Origin: Thiosulfatihalobacter marinus
GTDB lineage: Bacteria; Pseudomonadota; Alphaproteobacteria; Rhodobacterales; Rhodobacteraceae
Direction: 5' to 3'
NCBI RefSeq assembly: GCF_016019955.1
Contig: NZ_JAECRZ010000004.1
Coordinates: 124,001-188,000, forward strand
DNA length: 64,000 nucleotides
Position numbers and translations under genes: made by a program. Numbering within the stretch: the first letter of the stretch is position 1; the number at the start of each line of letters is the position of its first letter. The notes below the pieces were generated by a model that saw only the letters and a list, made by a program, of their open reading frames with translations, did not search any database and was not told the origin of the DNA. Below, piece by piece: positions 26,675 to 35,694 of this stretch.

Positions 26675-29600
26675 ATGCCCGATTTCCAGAAGATCCTGAT
26701 TGCCAACCGGGGCGAGATTGCCATCCGCGTGATGCGCGCCGCCAACGAGATGGGCAAGAAAACCGTGGCCGTCTTTGCGGAAGAGGACAAGCTCTCGCTG
26801 CACCGCTTCAAGGCGGACGAGGCTTATCGGATCGGCGAAGGCATGGGGCCGGTGGCGGCCTATCTCTCGATTGACGAAATCATCCGCGTCGCCAGGGAAT
26901 GCGGCGCCGATGCGATCCATCCCGGCTATGGGCTGCTGTCGGAAAACCCCGATTTCGTGGACGCCTGCGCCGCCAACGGCATCACCTTCATCGGCCCCAG
27001 GGCCGAGACCATGCGCGCCCTGGGCGACAAGGCGTCGGCCCGCCGCGTGGCGGTCGAGGCCGGCGTGCCCGTCATCCCCGCAACCGCGGTGCTGGGCGAC
27101 GACATGGCGGCGATCAGGAAAGAGGCGGCCGAGGTGGGCTATCCGCTGATGCTCAAGGCGTCCTGGGGCGGCGGCGGGCGCGGGATGCGCCCGATCCTGT
27201 CCGAGGACGAACTGGAAGAGAAGGTTCTCGAAGGCCGCCGCGAGGCCGAAGCCGCCTTTGGCAATGGCGAGGGGTATCTGGAAAAGATGATCACCCGCGC
27301 CCGCCATGTCGAGGTGCAGATCCTTGGCGACAGCCATGGCAATATCTATCACCTCTACGAACGCGATTGCTCGGTCCAGCGCCGTAACCAGAAGGTCGTG
27401 GAACGCGCCCCCGCGCCCTATCTGTCCGAAGCCCAGCGCGAGGAAATCTGCGAACTGGGCCGCAAGATCTGCGCCCATGTGAACTATGAATGCGCGGGCA
27501 CCGTCGAATTCCTGATGGATATGGAAACCGGCAAATTCTACTTCATCGAGGTCAACCCCCGCGTTCAGGTGGAACACACCGTCACCGAGGAAGTGACCGG
27601 TATCGACATCGTGCAGGCCCAGATCCTGATCGCCGAGGGCAAGTCGCTGGCCGAAGCCACCGGCAAGGCCAGCCAGTATGACATCCGCCTCAACGGCCAC
27701 GCGCTGCAAACCCGCGTCACCACCGAGGATCCGCAAAACAATTTCATCCCCGACTATGGCCGCATCACCGCCTATCGCTCGGCCACGGGCATGGGCATCC
27801 GCCTGGACGGCGGCACGGCCTATGCCGGCGGGGTCATCACCCGCTATTACGACAGCCTGCTGACCAAGGTCACGGCCTGGGCGCAGACCCCCGAAAAGGC
27901 CATCGCCCGCATGGACCGCGCGCTGCGTGAATTCCGCATTCGCGGCGTCAGCACCAATATCGCCTTTGTCGAGAACCTGCTGAAGCACCCGACCTTCCTG
28001 AACAACCAGTACACCACCAAGTTCATCGACGAGACCCCTGAACTGTTCCAGTTCCGCAAGCGGCGCGACCGTGGCACCAAGGTGCTCACCTATATCGCCG
28101 ACATCACCGTGAACGGCCATCCCGAGGTCCAGGACCGCCCCACCCCGCATCCCGATCTGAAACCGGCGCGCTGCCCCGCCAAACGCGCCGACACGCCGCC
28201 GCCGGGCACCCGCAACCTGCTGGACGCGCAAGGGCCAAAGGCGGTGGCCGACTGGATGAAGGCGCAGGATCAGCTCCTGTTCACCGACACCACCATGCGC
28301 GACGGGCACCAGTCGCTGCTGGCCACCCGGATGCGCTCGGTCGACATGATCAAGGTCGCCCCGGCCTATGCCGCCAACCTGCCGCAACTGTTCTCGGTGG
28401 AATGCTGGGGCGGCGCCACGTTCGACGTGGCCTATCGTTTCCTTCAGGAATGCCCCTGGCAGCGCCTGCGCGACATCCGCGCCCATATGCCCAACATCCT
28501 GACGCAAATGCTGCTGCGCGCCTCCAACGGCGTGGGCTACACCAACTATCCCGACAACGTGGTACAGGAATTTGTCCGCCAGGCCGCGCAAACCGGCGTG
28601 GATGTGTTCCGCGTGTTCGACTCGCTGAACTGGGTCGAAAACATGCGCGTCGCCATGGATGCGGTGCAGGAAAACGGCAAGATCTGCGAAGGCACGATCT
28701 GCTATACCGGCGATGCGCTGGATTCGGGGCGGGCCAAGTATGACATCAGGTATTACGTCAACATGGCCAAAGAGCTTGAGGCCGCCGGGGCGCATGTGCT
28801 GGGCATCAAGGACATGGCCGGGCTGATGAAAGTCCCCGCCGCCGAGGCCCTGTTCCCGGCGCTCAAAGACGCGGTGGACATCCCGATCCACTTCCACACA
28901 CATGATACATCCGGCGCCGCCATCGCCACGGTTCTGGCCGCGGCCCGCGCCGGGGTCGATTGCGTGGATGCGGCGATGGATGCCTTCTCGGGCAACACCT
29001 CGCAGCCCACCATGGGCTCGGTTCTCGAAGCGCTGCGTTTCACTGACCGCGAAAGCGATCTGGATATTGCGGCGGTGCGCGAGATTTCCAATTACTGGGA
29101 AGCGGTGCGCGGCCAGTACGCCGCCTTTGAATCCGGCCTTCAGGCCCCGGCCTCCGAAGTCTACCTGCACGAAATGCCCGGCGGTCAGTTCACCAACCTC
29201 AAGGCGCAGGCGCGCTCGCTGGGGCTGGAGGAACGCTGGCACGAGGTCGCCCAGGCCTATGCCGACGTGAACATGATGTTCGGCGATATCGTCAAGGTTA
29301 CGCCCTCCTCCAAGGTGGTCGGCGACATGGCGCTGATGATGGTCAGCCAGAACCTGACCCGCGCACAGGTCGAAGACCCGAAAACCGAGGTCGCCTTCCC
29401 GGAGTCGGTGATCGACATGATGCGCGGCAATCTGGGCCAGCCTCCCGGCGGCTTCCCGTCAAAGATCGTCAAAAAGGTGCTCAAGGGCGAAAAACCCAAC
29501 ACCGAACGCCCCGGCAAACATCTGCCGCCCGTCGATCTGGAAACGGTGCGCAACGAAGTCTCCGAACAGCTTGAAGGGCTCAGGGTCGATGACGAGGATC

Positions 29601-30118
29601 TGAACGGCTATCTCATGTATCCCAAGGTCTTTCTGGATTACATGGGCCGGCACCGCAGCTATGGCCCGGTCCGCACCCTGCCCACGCGCACCTTCTTTTA
29701 TGGCATGGAACCGGGCGAAGAGATCACCGCCGAGATCGACCCCGGCAAGACGCTGGAAATCCGCCTGCAAGCGATTGGCGACACCGACGAAAACGGCGAG
29801 GTCAAGGTGTTCTTCGAACTCAACGGCCAGCCGCGCGCGATCCGCGTGCCCAACCGTCTGGTGAAATCCTCCACCGTCGCCCGCCCCAAGGTCGAGACCG
29901 GCAACCCCAACCATGTGGGCGCGCCCATGCCCGGCGTCGTCGCCTCTGTCGGCGTCAGCGCCGGTCAGGCGGTCAAGGAGGGCGATCTGCTCCTGACCAT
30001 CGAGGCCATGAAAATGGAAACCGGCATCCATGCCGAACGCGACGCCACGGTCAAGGCCGTGCATGTGCAGGCCGGCGGCCAGATTGACGCCAAGGATCTT
30101 CTGATCGAACTGGAATAG
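26675..30118 (+). CDS. pyc: Pyruvate carboxylase
   Basis: This biotin enzyme makes oxaloacetate from pyruvate and bicarbonate to refill the TCA cycle. At 1147 aa it has the full length of single-chain PYC. Domains: biotin carboxylase about 1-450 (KILIANRGEIA at the start; ATP-grasp KASWGGGGRGMR near 165; EVNPRVQVEHTVTEE near 300), carboxyltransferase about 525-800 (TDTTMRDGHQSLLATRMR; AMDAFSGNTSQPTMGS), and the biotinyl domain at the end with EAMKME, Lys1113 being the biotin site. GGGAGGAG lies upstream of the ATG, so the much longer open frame is not used. Confidence 0.96.
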   Translation: MPDFQKILIANRGEIAIRVMRAANEMGKKTVAVFAEEDKLSLHRFKADEAYRIGEGMGPVAAYLSIDEIIRVARECGADAIHPGYGLLSENPDFVDACAANGITFIGPRAETMRALGDKASARRVAVEAGVPVIPATAVLGDDMAAIRKEAAEVGYPLMLKASWGGGGRGMRPILSEDELEEKVLEGRREAEAAFGNGEGYLEKMITRARHVEVQILGDSHGNIYHLYERDCSVQRRNQKVVERAPAPYLSEAQREEICELGRKICAHVNYECAGTVEFLMDMETGKFYFIEVNPRVQVEHTVTEEVTGIDIVQAQILIAEGKSLAEATGKASQYDIRLNGHALQTRVTTEDPQNNFIPDYGRITAYRSATGMGIRLDGGTAYAGGVITRYYDSLLTKVTAWAQTPEKAIARMDRALREFRIRGVSTNIAFVENLLKHPTFLNNQYTTKFIDETPELFQFRKRRDRGTKVLTYIADITVNGHPEVQDRPTPHPDLKPARCPAKRADTPPPGTRNLLDAQGPKAVADWMKAQDQLLFTDTTMRDGHQSLLATRMRSVDMIKVAPAYAANLPQLFSVECWGGATFDVAYRFLQECPWQRLRDIRAHMPNILTQMLLRASNGVGYTNYPDNVVQEFVRQAAQTGVDVFRVFDSLNWVENMRVAMDAVQENGKICEGTICYTGDALDSGRAKYDIRYYVNMAKELEAAGAHVLGIKDMAGLMKVPAAEALFPALKDAVDIPIHFHTHDTSGAAIATVLAAARAGVDCVDAAMDAFSGNTSQPTMGSVLEALRFTDRESDLDIAAVREISNYWEAVRGQYAAFESGLQAPASEVYLHEMPGGQFTNLKAQARSLGLEERWHEVAQAYADVNMMFGDIVKVTPSSKVVGDMALMMVSQNLTRAQVEDPKTEVAFPESVIDMMRGNLGQPPGGFPSKIVKKVLKGEKPNTERPGKHLPPVDLETVRNEVSEQLEGLRVDDEDLNGYLMYPKVFLDYMGRHRSYGPVRTLPTRTFFYGMEPGEEITAEIDPGKTLEIRLQAIGDTDENGEVKVFFELNGQPRAIRVPNRLVKSSTVARPKVETGNPNHVGAPMPGVVASVGVSAGQAVKEGDLLLTIEAMKMETGIHAERDATVKAVHVQAGGQIDAKDLLIELE

Positions 30119-30146
30119 GCCAGGGGCCCGCTCCGGCGGGGCGTGT

Positions 30147-30983
30147 TCAGGTCCAGATACCGTAGCGCGCTTGCAGGTATTCCACCGCGCCCCGGTTCTG
30201 GGCGCGCCGGTCCTGTCCCTGATGCGTGCCCAGATGCAGCGCATCCGAATGCGCCCCGCGCAGCAGGTCCGGCTCGCGCTGAAAGGCCGGCACCCAGATC
30301 GGCGTGCCTTTGACCGTGGCCATGCCCGACAGCCATACATCGTCCACGTGACGCGCCACGTCAGGTATGTCGAACACCTCGGGTGCAAAGAAATCGGGCC
30401 GCACCATCACACCCGCGTAGCCTTCGAAAATGTCGGCGTGCCCCGCCTTCCAATAGGCCCGCCGGCCGGGACCGATCAGCGGATAGTCCGGGTTGCGCGC
30501 CCGCCACCGGATCCACCAGCTGCGCAAGGCAAATTCCGGGTCCGTCGCGCGCCAATGCAGCCGCGCCCTTGGCAGGAACCCCGTGGGCGCCGCCGCCGGG
30601 TGATAGGATGTCACCGGCATCCCCGACAGCGCGATAACCGCGCCGGGCTGTTTGCGCCGCGCTTTCAGAAACGCCGCCGCCCAGCCGGGGCGGTAACACA
30701 TGTCATCATCGCAGAACAGAATGTCGGTCTGCGTCCCGGCAAACTCGCGCAGCGCGTGCAACACCTTGCTGGCCGGGCCGAAATCCTCGTCAACGACGCG
30801 AATTTCAACGCCCCGGGGCACGTCGGGCAACGCCCCGTCCCAATCCGGGAACCGCCGGTACCGGCGCGGCAGGTACAACACGACCGCCTCGGGCGCGGGC
30901 CGCTGACGCACCAGCATCTCCAGCGTTGGCCGCATCAGCGCGAACCGGCTTGGAATGGTCGAAAGCGAAATGACATAGGACAT
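30147..30983 (-). CDS. Glycosyltransferase-like protein, paralogue A
   Basis: This protein of 278 aa resembles GT-A type glycosyltransferases: SYVISLSTIPSRF at the start, an acidic cluster FCDDDMCY near residue 90 in the position of a DxD motif, and VDDVWLSGMA near 215. It is about half identical by eye to the next gene, which starts 7 bases beyond its end, so the pair is a tandem duplication in one operon. The sugar donor and acceptor are unknown. No signal peptide is seen. Confidence 0.7.
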   Translation of the reverse strand: MSYVISLSTIPSRFALMRPTLEMLVRQRPAPEAVVLYLPRRYRRFPDWDGALPDVPRGVEIRVVDEDFGPASKVLHALREFAGTQTDILFCDDDMCYRPGWAAAFLKARRKQPGAVIALSGMPVTSYHPAAAPTGFLPRARLHWRATDPEFALRSWWIRWRARNPDYPLIGPGRRAYWKAGHADIFEGYAGVMVRPDFFAPEVFDIPDVARHVDDVWLSGMATVKGTPIWVPAFQREPDLLRGAHSDALHLGTHQGQDRRAQNRGAVEYLQARYGIWT

Positions 30984-30989
30984 GCGGCG

Positions 30990-31856
30990 CTAACTCCAGA
31001 TCCCGTAGCGGTCCTGAAAATACCGCGCGGCCTCGTTGTTCAGCTGACGGCGCTTCTTGCCCCCGAATTCGGACCGGAACAGCGCCTCTTCATCCGAGTG
31101 GGCGGGCTTTTCAACGGGCGCAAGATACGGCTCGCGCAATCCGCCGATGATCCACACCCCGTGCCCCTTGCGCGCCATCTGCCCCGACAGCCAGACATCA
31201 TCCACCGGCCAGGCGAAATCGGGGATATCAAACACCTCGTCGGGGAAAAACTCCGGACGCACCAGAACCCCCATCCAGCCCTCGGCCCCGTCGGCATAGC
31301 CCGCGCGCAGCACCCGCCGCCGATCCGGCTCGACATAATCGCGCCCGGTCAGACGGCACGACACCCGACGCAGCAGGGCGCGCAGGTGAAACCCGACATT
31401 GGTGATCTTCCACAGAAACAGCCGCCTTGGCCGCTTGTCGAACCGCCGTCTGCCGCCGCCCGGCGGCGCGAAATCCCACATCCCGCTGACCGCGATCGCG
31501 TCGCCGGGGCGGCGCGCGCGCGCCTTCAGCATCCGCTCGGCCAGCCAGGGGCGATACGCCTGATCGTCGTCGCAATACAGAATGTCGATGTCCTGCCCGG
31601 CAAAGTCGCGCAACGCGGGCAACAGCTTGGTCGCCGGCCCCCAATCTTCCCCAACCCAACGGATTTCAACACCTTCCGGCACCTCGGGCGGGGTACCGTC
31701 CCAGTCGGGAAAGCGGCGATAGCGCCGGTTCAGATACAGGATCACCCGCTCTGGCGGAACGCTCTGCGCCAGCAGGCTGCGCAGGGTCGAGTCAAGCTGG
31801 CCAAACCGGGGCGGCACCGATGTCAGGGTAATGATATATGACCGTGCCACGCCCAT
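30990..31856 (-). CDS. Glycosyltransferase-like protein, paralogue B
   Basis: This is the upstream member of the pair, 288 aa, with the same layout: YIITLTSVPPRFGQLDSTL at the N-terminus, RRYRRFPDWDG near 45, YCDDDQAYRPW near 92, PVDDVWLSGQMARKGHGVW near 215, and a shared C-terminal AxxYxQxRYGIW. Conservation of the acidic cluster and the VDDVWLSG block in both copies supports these as functional residues. It is the first gene of the two-gene transcript. Confidence 0.7.
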   Translation of the reverse strand: MGVARSYIITLTSVPPRFGQLDSTLRSLLAQSVPPERVILYLNRRYRRFPDWDGTPPEVPEGVEIRWVGEDWGPATKLLPALRDFAGQDIDILYCDDDQAYRPWLAERMLKARARRPGDAIAVSGMWDFAPPGGGRRRFDKRPRRLFLWKITNVGFHLRALLRRVSCRLTGRDYVEPDRRRVLRAGYADGAEGWMGVLVRPEFFPDEVFDIPDFAWPVDDVWLSGQMARKGHGVWIIGGLREPYLAPVEKPAHSDEEALFRSEFGGKKRRQLNNEAARYFQDRYGIWS

Positions 31857-31937
31857 CCAAACCGCGATCGTCCCAGGAATGCCCTCTCCCTATCACGCCG
31901 CGTCAGACGGTCAAGCCTGTGCGGGCTTACCGACAGG

Positions 31938-32072
31938 TCACGGCGCTGCGCACTGTGCCACCGGTGCGTCGCAGGTCGCGGGGTGATCCTGCGCATCGGC
32001 CGAAACCACCATGCCAAGGCTGATCGCCACGACCAACGCCACAAGGCGCATATTCTGTGTCATCGTCTTCAT
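31938..32072 (-). CDS. Small secreted peptide, 44 aa
   Basis: The frame encodes MKTMTQNMRLVALVVAISLG, further small residues, then a likely signal-peptidase site after SADA. That leaves a mature peptide of about 17 residues, QDHPATCDAPVAQCAAP, with two cysteines. GAGGG lies before the first ATG and at a better distance (9 bases) from the second ATG at 32063, so either start is possible. The frame is too short for routine gene calling. No family is recognised. Confidence 0.5.
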   Translation of the reverse strand: MKTMTQNMRLVALVVAISLGMVVSADAQDHPATCDAPVAQCAAP

Positions 32073-32281
32073 CCCTCTGTCCCGCCGCGACCTCGCGCGC
32101 CGCGCATGGTGCCCGGATTTCGCGCGTTCCGGCGGGTTTCATGTTGTCGTCTTTCTCATGAAATCTCTTACGCAACCCATCGCGTATTCCGTCGTGAAGA
32201 GGACAATTTTTTTCCTCGGGTGATCATTTTACCTCTTGCGGCGCGGGGCGACTCTTTATATCTCACGCCTCACCCAAGGAT

Positions 32282-32356
32282 GCGGGCGTAGCTCAGGGGT
32301 AGAGCATAACCTTGCCAAGGTTAGGGTCGGGCGTTCGAATCGCCTCGCCCGCTCCA
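32282..32356 (+). tRNA. tRNA-Gly (GCC), copy 1
   Basis: This is a 75-base cloverleaf with a GCGGGCG/CGCCCGC acceptor stem, GCTCAGGGGTAGAGC D-arm, CTTGCCAAG anticodon loop (anticodon GCC, glycine), GTTCGAATC T-loop, and an encoded TCCA end. Confidence 0.96.
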
Positions 32357-32381
32357 ATATCCTCCGGATGGAGGGACAGTG

Positions 32382-32414
32382 AAAAAGGCGCCGGGTTGAA
32401 CCCCGGCGCCTTTT
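32382..32414 (+). terminator. Terminator after tRNA-Gly copy 1
   Basis: AAAAGGCGCCGGG pairs with CCCGGCGCCTTTT around a short loop, giving a strong stem with a T tail. Confidence 0.85.
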
Positions 32415-32510
32415 CATGTTTCGGACCCGTCCGCGCGTGCACAGCACCACCGCATTTTTCCTCTTGAAGTCCCCCCGCGCCGGGGCTATCTCACCCCTCA
32501 TCCAAAGGGG

Positions 32511-32585
32511 GCGGGCGTAGCTCAGGGGTAGAGCATAACCTTGCCAAGGTTAGGGTCGGGCGTTCGAATCGCCTCGCCCGCTCCA
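32511..32585 (+). tRNA. tRNA-Gly (GCC), copy 2
   Basis: The sequence is identical to copy 1, 229 bases downstream. The upstream flank also resembles that of copy 1 (CTCACCCCTCATCC against CTCACGCCTCACCC), so the promoter region seems to have been duplicated with the gene. Confidence 0.96.
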
Positions 32586-32600
32586 ATGGATCAAACCTCA

Positions 32601-32633
32601 GGGCGCACGGGAACCTTCCCTTGCGCCTTTTTG
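32601..32633 (+). terminator. Terminator after tRNA-Gly copy 2
   Basis: GGGCGCACGGGAA pairs imperfectly with TTCCCTTGCGCC and is followed by TTTTTG. Confidence 0.7.
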
Positions 32634-32707
32634 CATTCCAGCCGCATGTGTCACGTCACGGCGCAAGCCGTTCGCAGACGGCTGCCAGGCGGCATCGAAT
32701 TCGCGCG

Positions 32708-34042
32708 TTACCCCGCCAGCTTCGCCGCCAGACTGGTCTGCCGCTCGATCACCCGCGCCAGATCGATCGTGATCACCTGTCCGTCGCGCACCACCTGACG
32801 CCCCTCGACAAACAGATCGCGCACCCGTGTCGGCCCCGCCAGCAACAGCGCCGCCTTGTCCCAGCTTCCGGCACTCTCCACACCCGACACGTCCCACAGG
32901 GCGATATCGGCGCGCTTGCCCACGGCGATCTGCCCGCAATCCGCGCGTCCCAGCACCGCCGCCCCGCCCCGCGTGGCGATCTCCAGCGCCTCGCGCGCGC
33001 TCATCGCGTCCGCGCCCCTGGCCACCCGCTGCAACAGCATCGCCAGGCGCGCCTCGGACACCAGGTTGCCCGCATCGTTGCTGGCCGAGCCATCCACACC
33101 CAGCCCCACTGGCACGCCCGCATCGCGCATCGCCCGCACCGGCGCGATGCCGCTGCCAAGGCGACAGTTCGAACATGGGCAATGCGCCACCCCGGTCCCG
33201 CTGCGCGCGAACAGGCCGATCTCCTGCCCGTCCAGCTTCACGCAATGCGCGTGCCACACATCCGGCCCCGTCCAGCCCAGATCCTCGGCATATTGTCCGG
33301 GACGACAGCCGAATTTCTCCAGCGAATAGGCGATGTCCTCGTCATTTTCGGCCAGATGCGTGTGTAGCATCACCCCCTTGTCGCGCGCCAGCAACGCCGC
33401 GTCCCGCATCAGATCGCGGCTCACCGAGAAGGGCGAACAGGGCGCAACGCCCACCCGCACCATCGCGCCCTCGCGCGCATCGTGATGCCGGTCGATGACA
33501 CGCAGCGCATCCTCCAGGATATCCGCCTCCCGCTCGACCAGCATATCCGGCGGCAGCCCGCCGTCGCTTTGCCCGATGCTCATCGCACCGCGCGTTGGAT
33601 GAAACCGCATCCCGATCTCGCGGGCCGCGTCGATCGTGTCATCCAGCCGCGCGCCGTTGGGATAAAGATACAGGTGATCCGAGGTCAGCGTACAGCCCGA
33701 CAGCGCCAGTTCCGCCAGCCCCACCTGCGCCGATACGAACATCTCTTCCGGCCCGAACCGCGCCCAGATCGGATACAGCGTCTGCAACCAGCCAAACAAC
33801 AGCGCATCCTGCCCGCCCGGCACCGCCCGCGTCAGGGTCTGGTACAAATGGTGATGGGTGTTGACCAGACCGGGCGTCACCACGCAGCCCGCCGCGCGCA
33901 CCACCTCGCCGCCGCTTGTCCGATCCGCGCCGATCTCGGCGATCACGCCATCGCGGATACGGATATCGCACCCCGCCAGTTCACGGCGGTCATCGTCCAT
34001 GGTCAGGACGGTTTCACAGGATTTCAGCAGAATTTCGGACAT
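32708..34042 (-). CDS. 8-oxoguanine deaminase / amidohydrolase (AtzB/TrzA type)
   Basis: This metal-dependent amidohydrolase of 444 aa is of the family that converts 8-oxoguanine to urate and includes related aminohydrolases. Metal-binding NTHHHLYQTL is near residue 65, LHTHLAENDED near 220, HAHCVKL near 255 and GLGVDGSASND near 305. The start MSEILLKSCETVL is chosen since AAAGG lies 6 bases upstream. Directly before the start is a 13-bp inverted repeat that could control expression. Substrate specificity among the purine and triazine deaminases of this family cannot be settled from sequence alone. Confidence 0.82.
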   Translation of the reverse strand: MSEILLKSCETVLTMDDDRRELAGCDIRIRDGVIAEIGADRTSGGEVVRAAGCVVTPGLVNTHHHLYQTLTRAVPGGQDALLFGWLQTLYPIWARFGPEEMFVSAQVGLAELALSGCTLTSDHLYLYPNGARLDDTIDAAREIGMRFHPTRGAMSIGQSDGGLPPDMLVEREADILEDALRVIDRHHDAREGAMVRVGVAPCSPFSVSRDLMRDAALLARDKGVMLHTHLAENDEDIAYSLEKFGCRPGQYAEDLGWTGPDVWHAHCVKLDGQEIGLFARSGTGVAHCPCSNCRLGSGIAPVRAMRDAGVPVGLGVDGSASNDAGNLVSEARLAMLLQRVARGADAMSAREALEIATRGGAAVLGRADCGQIAVGKRADIALWDVSGVESAGSWDKAALLLAGPTRVRDLFVEGRQVVRDGQVITIDLARVIERQTSLAAKLAG

Positions 34043-34049
34043 GGTCAGC

Positions 34050-34094
34050 CTTTCACACTTCACAAAGGCCCGATTCGGTTTTGAAGTGTGAAAG
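34050..34094 (-). promoter_or_regulatory. 13-bp inverted repeat in the leader of the 8-oxoguanine deaminase gene
   Basis: CTTTCACACTTCA (34050-34062) and TGAAGTGTGAAAG (34082-34094) are perfect inverted repeats separated by 19 bases, 8 bases upstream of the ATG. On the mRNA the stem would cover part of the ribosome-binding site. As DNA, each arm could be an operator half-site. Confidence 0.65.
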
Positions 34095-34162
34095 CCACCG
34101 GACAGAAAGCGGGCAAAGGACTCCGGCAACGCCTGTCAATTTAATCAGCGCGCGCGCCGGTT

Positions 34163-34963
34163 TCAATCAGGGAATTGCGAAAGCAGCTTCAGCGCTTCGG
34201 CGTGCAATTCGGGCGTCGCGGCGGCCAGGACCTGCCCACCCATATGCACCTTGCCACCCTGCCAGTCGGTCACGATCCCGCCCGCGGCCTCGATCACCGC
34301 AATCGGCGCCTGAATGTCATAGGCGTTCAGCCCGGCCTCGATCACCAGATCCACCTGCCCCGCCGCCACCAGAGCATAGGCATAGCAATCCATGCCATAG
34401 CGGGTCAGCCGCACCCGTTCCGCCACGGCTTCGAACGCGCGCCGTTCACCGGGCGTGCCGATTTCGGGAAAGGTGGTGAACAGGATCGCGTCTTCCAGCC
34501 GGTGCGTGCGCCGGGTTTCCAGCCTCCGCCGGCCCTGCGGGCCGGTCAGGTCCGCCACCCCAAGCCCGCCGGCAAATCGCTCGCCGATATAGGGCTGGTC
34601 GATCACGCCATAAAGCGGGCCGGTTGCATCCGACAGCGCAATCAGCACGCCCCAGGTGGGCGTGCCGCTGATGAAACCGCGCGTGCCGTCGATCGGATCC
34701 AGCACCCAGGTCAGGCCCGAGCTGCCCTCGCGCGCGCCGTATTCCTCGCCCAGGATGCCGTCCTGCGGGAATTCGCGCTCCAGCACATCCCGCATCGCCC
34801 GTTCCGCGGCGCGGTCCGCCACCGTGACCGGATCGAACCCGTCCGTCAGCTTGTTCTCCGCCGCCAGCCCCTGCGCACGAAAATGCGGCAGAATGGCAGA
34901 ACGGGCGGCGTCTGCCATCACATCCGCCACCCGTTTGATTTTTTCAATATCGCTACGGTTCAC
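34163..34963 (-). CDS. hisN: Inositol-monophosphatase family protein, probably histidinol-phosphatase
   Basis: This Mg-dependent sugar-phosphatase fold protein has 266 aa. Motifs: GEEYG near residue 72, WVLDPIDGTRGFISG at 86-100 and YDIQAPIAVIEAAGG near 215. The RGFISGTPTWG segment is typical of the HisN-type histidinol-phosphate phosphatase. It is an enzyme of histidine synthesis if that assignment holds; otherwise it is a general inositol-phosphatase-like enzyme. It lies 120 bases upstream of the deaminase on the same strand. Confidence 0.82.
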   Translation of the reverse strand: MNRSDIEKIKRVADVMADAARSAILPHFRAQGLAAENKLTDGFDPVTVADRAAERAMRDVLEREFPQDGILGEEYGAREGSSGLTWVLDPIDGTRGFISGTPTWGVLIALSDATGPLYGVIDQPYIGERFAGGLGVADLTGPQGRRRLETRRTHRLEDAILFTTFPEIGTPGERRAFEAVAERVRLTRYGMDCYAYALVAAGQVDLVIEAGLNAYDIQAPIAVIEAAGGIVTDWQGGKVHMGGQVLAAATPELHAEALKLLSQFPD

Positions 34964-35020
34964 TTGAATGCCCCTCGCCCCTGTCGGCCACCTCTGCGCT
35001 AGCCCAAGGGGGAAGAAAAC

Positions 35021-35389
35021 TCAAGCTACGTCGCTTAAAACCCGTGCCAGTTCAAACAGGCGCCGCCGCTGGTTCTCCGGGATCGCGTAATACGACCGGA
35101 CCAGATCCAGCGCTTCCTTGTCACCCATCAGGTCCGCGGGCACTTTCCTGGCAAGATCGCCTTCTTCAGCATCCAGGCCTTCGAAAAAGAAGCTTACGGG
35201 CACATCAAGCGCATCGGCAATATCCCAAAGCCGGGACGCGCTGACGCGGTTGGCCCCGGTTTCGTATTTCTGGATCTGCTGAAACTTGATTCCCACTTGC
35301 TCGGCCAGCTGCTGCTGCGTCATGCCGGTCAACCACCGGCGTTGCCGAATTCTCTTGCCTACATGCACGTCTACCGGGTGCGTCATCAT
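35021..35389 (-). CDS. XRE-family helix-turn-helix regulator
   Basis: This DNA-binding protein of 122 aa has the HTH at about residues 12-66 (GKRIRQRRWLTGMTQQQLAE, FQQIQKYETGANRVSASRLW), followed by a short C-terminal segment of unknown role. AAGGAG lies about 5 bases before the ATG; two ATG codons are adjacent. It is divergent from the quinone oxidoreductase, separated by 305 bases. No target is evident. Confidence 0.88.
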   Translation of the reverse strand: MMTHPVDVHVGKRIRQRRWLTGMTQQQLAEQVGIKFQQIQKYETGANRVSASRLWDIADALDVPVSFFFEGLDAEEGDLARKVPADLMGDKEALDLVRSYYAIPENQRRRLFELARVLSDVA

Positions 35390-35694
35390 ACGACTCCTTG
35401 TTTTACCTTTTCTTCGGCCTTCGCCGAAACATGCGCCAGCTCCCAACACCCGGCGCATGCCCTGTTCTTGATGTCGCCGCGCATCCCTACAGCGATGCCC
35501 CACTTTAACAGCTTTGACCTTTCGTTCAAGGAATTTGATACAAGTCAGCCGTTAACCAAATAGCACACCATACAATCATGGCTTGTCCCGGAATTGTGAC
35601 GCTGTGTCGCGAAACAGCCAAAGCGACTCTGCGGTTTTGACACCTGTTCCACCACTTGTGTACTCAAGGCGCATCACATCAGGAGTATGTCCCC
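35390..35694. other. Intergenic region between XRE regulator and quinone oxidoreductase
   Basis: These 305 bases hold two divergent promoters that I cannot place with confidence. Visible items are a small hairpin, TTCGGCCTTCGCCGAA, in the XRE leader and an AT-richer stretch around 35500-35580. Confidence 0.4.

Noticed and set aside
26618-29242. 874-aa open frame on the minus strand opposite pyruvate carboxylase
   Set aside because: It is an antisense shadow of a high-GC gene: rich in His/Gln/Arg/Gly, no family motif, and the plus strand encodes an unmistakable full-length enzyme.
32282-32585. The two tRNA-Gly genes as an integration (att) site of a genomic island
   Set aside because: Both copies are complete with CCA ends and have their own terminators; no integrase or phage gene lies nearby.
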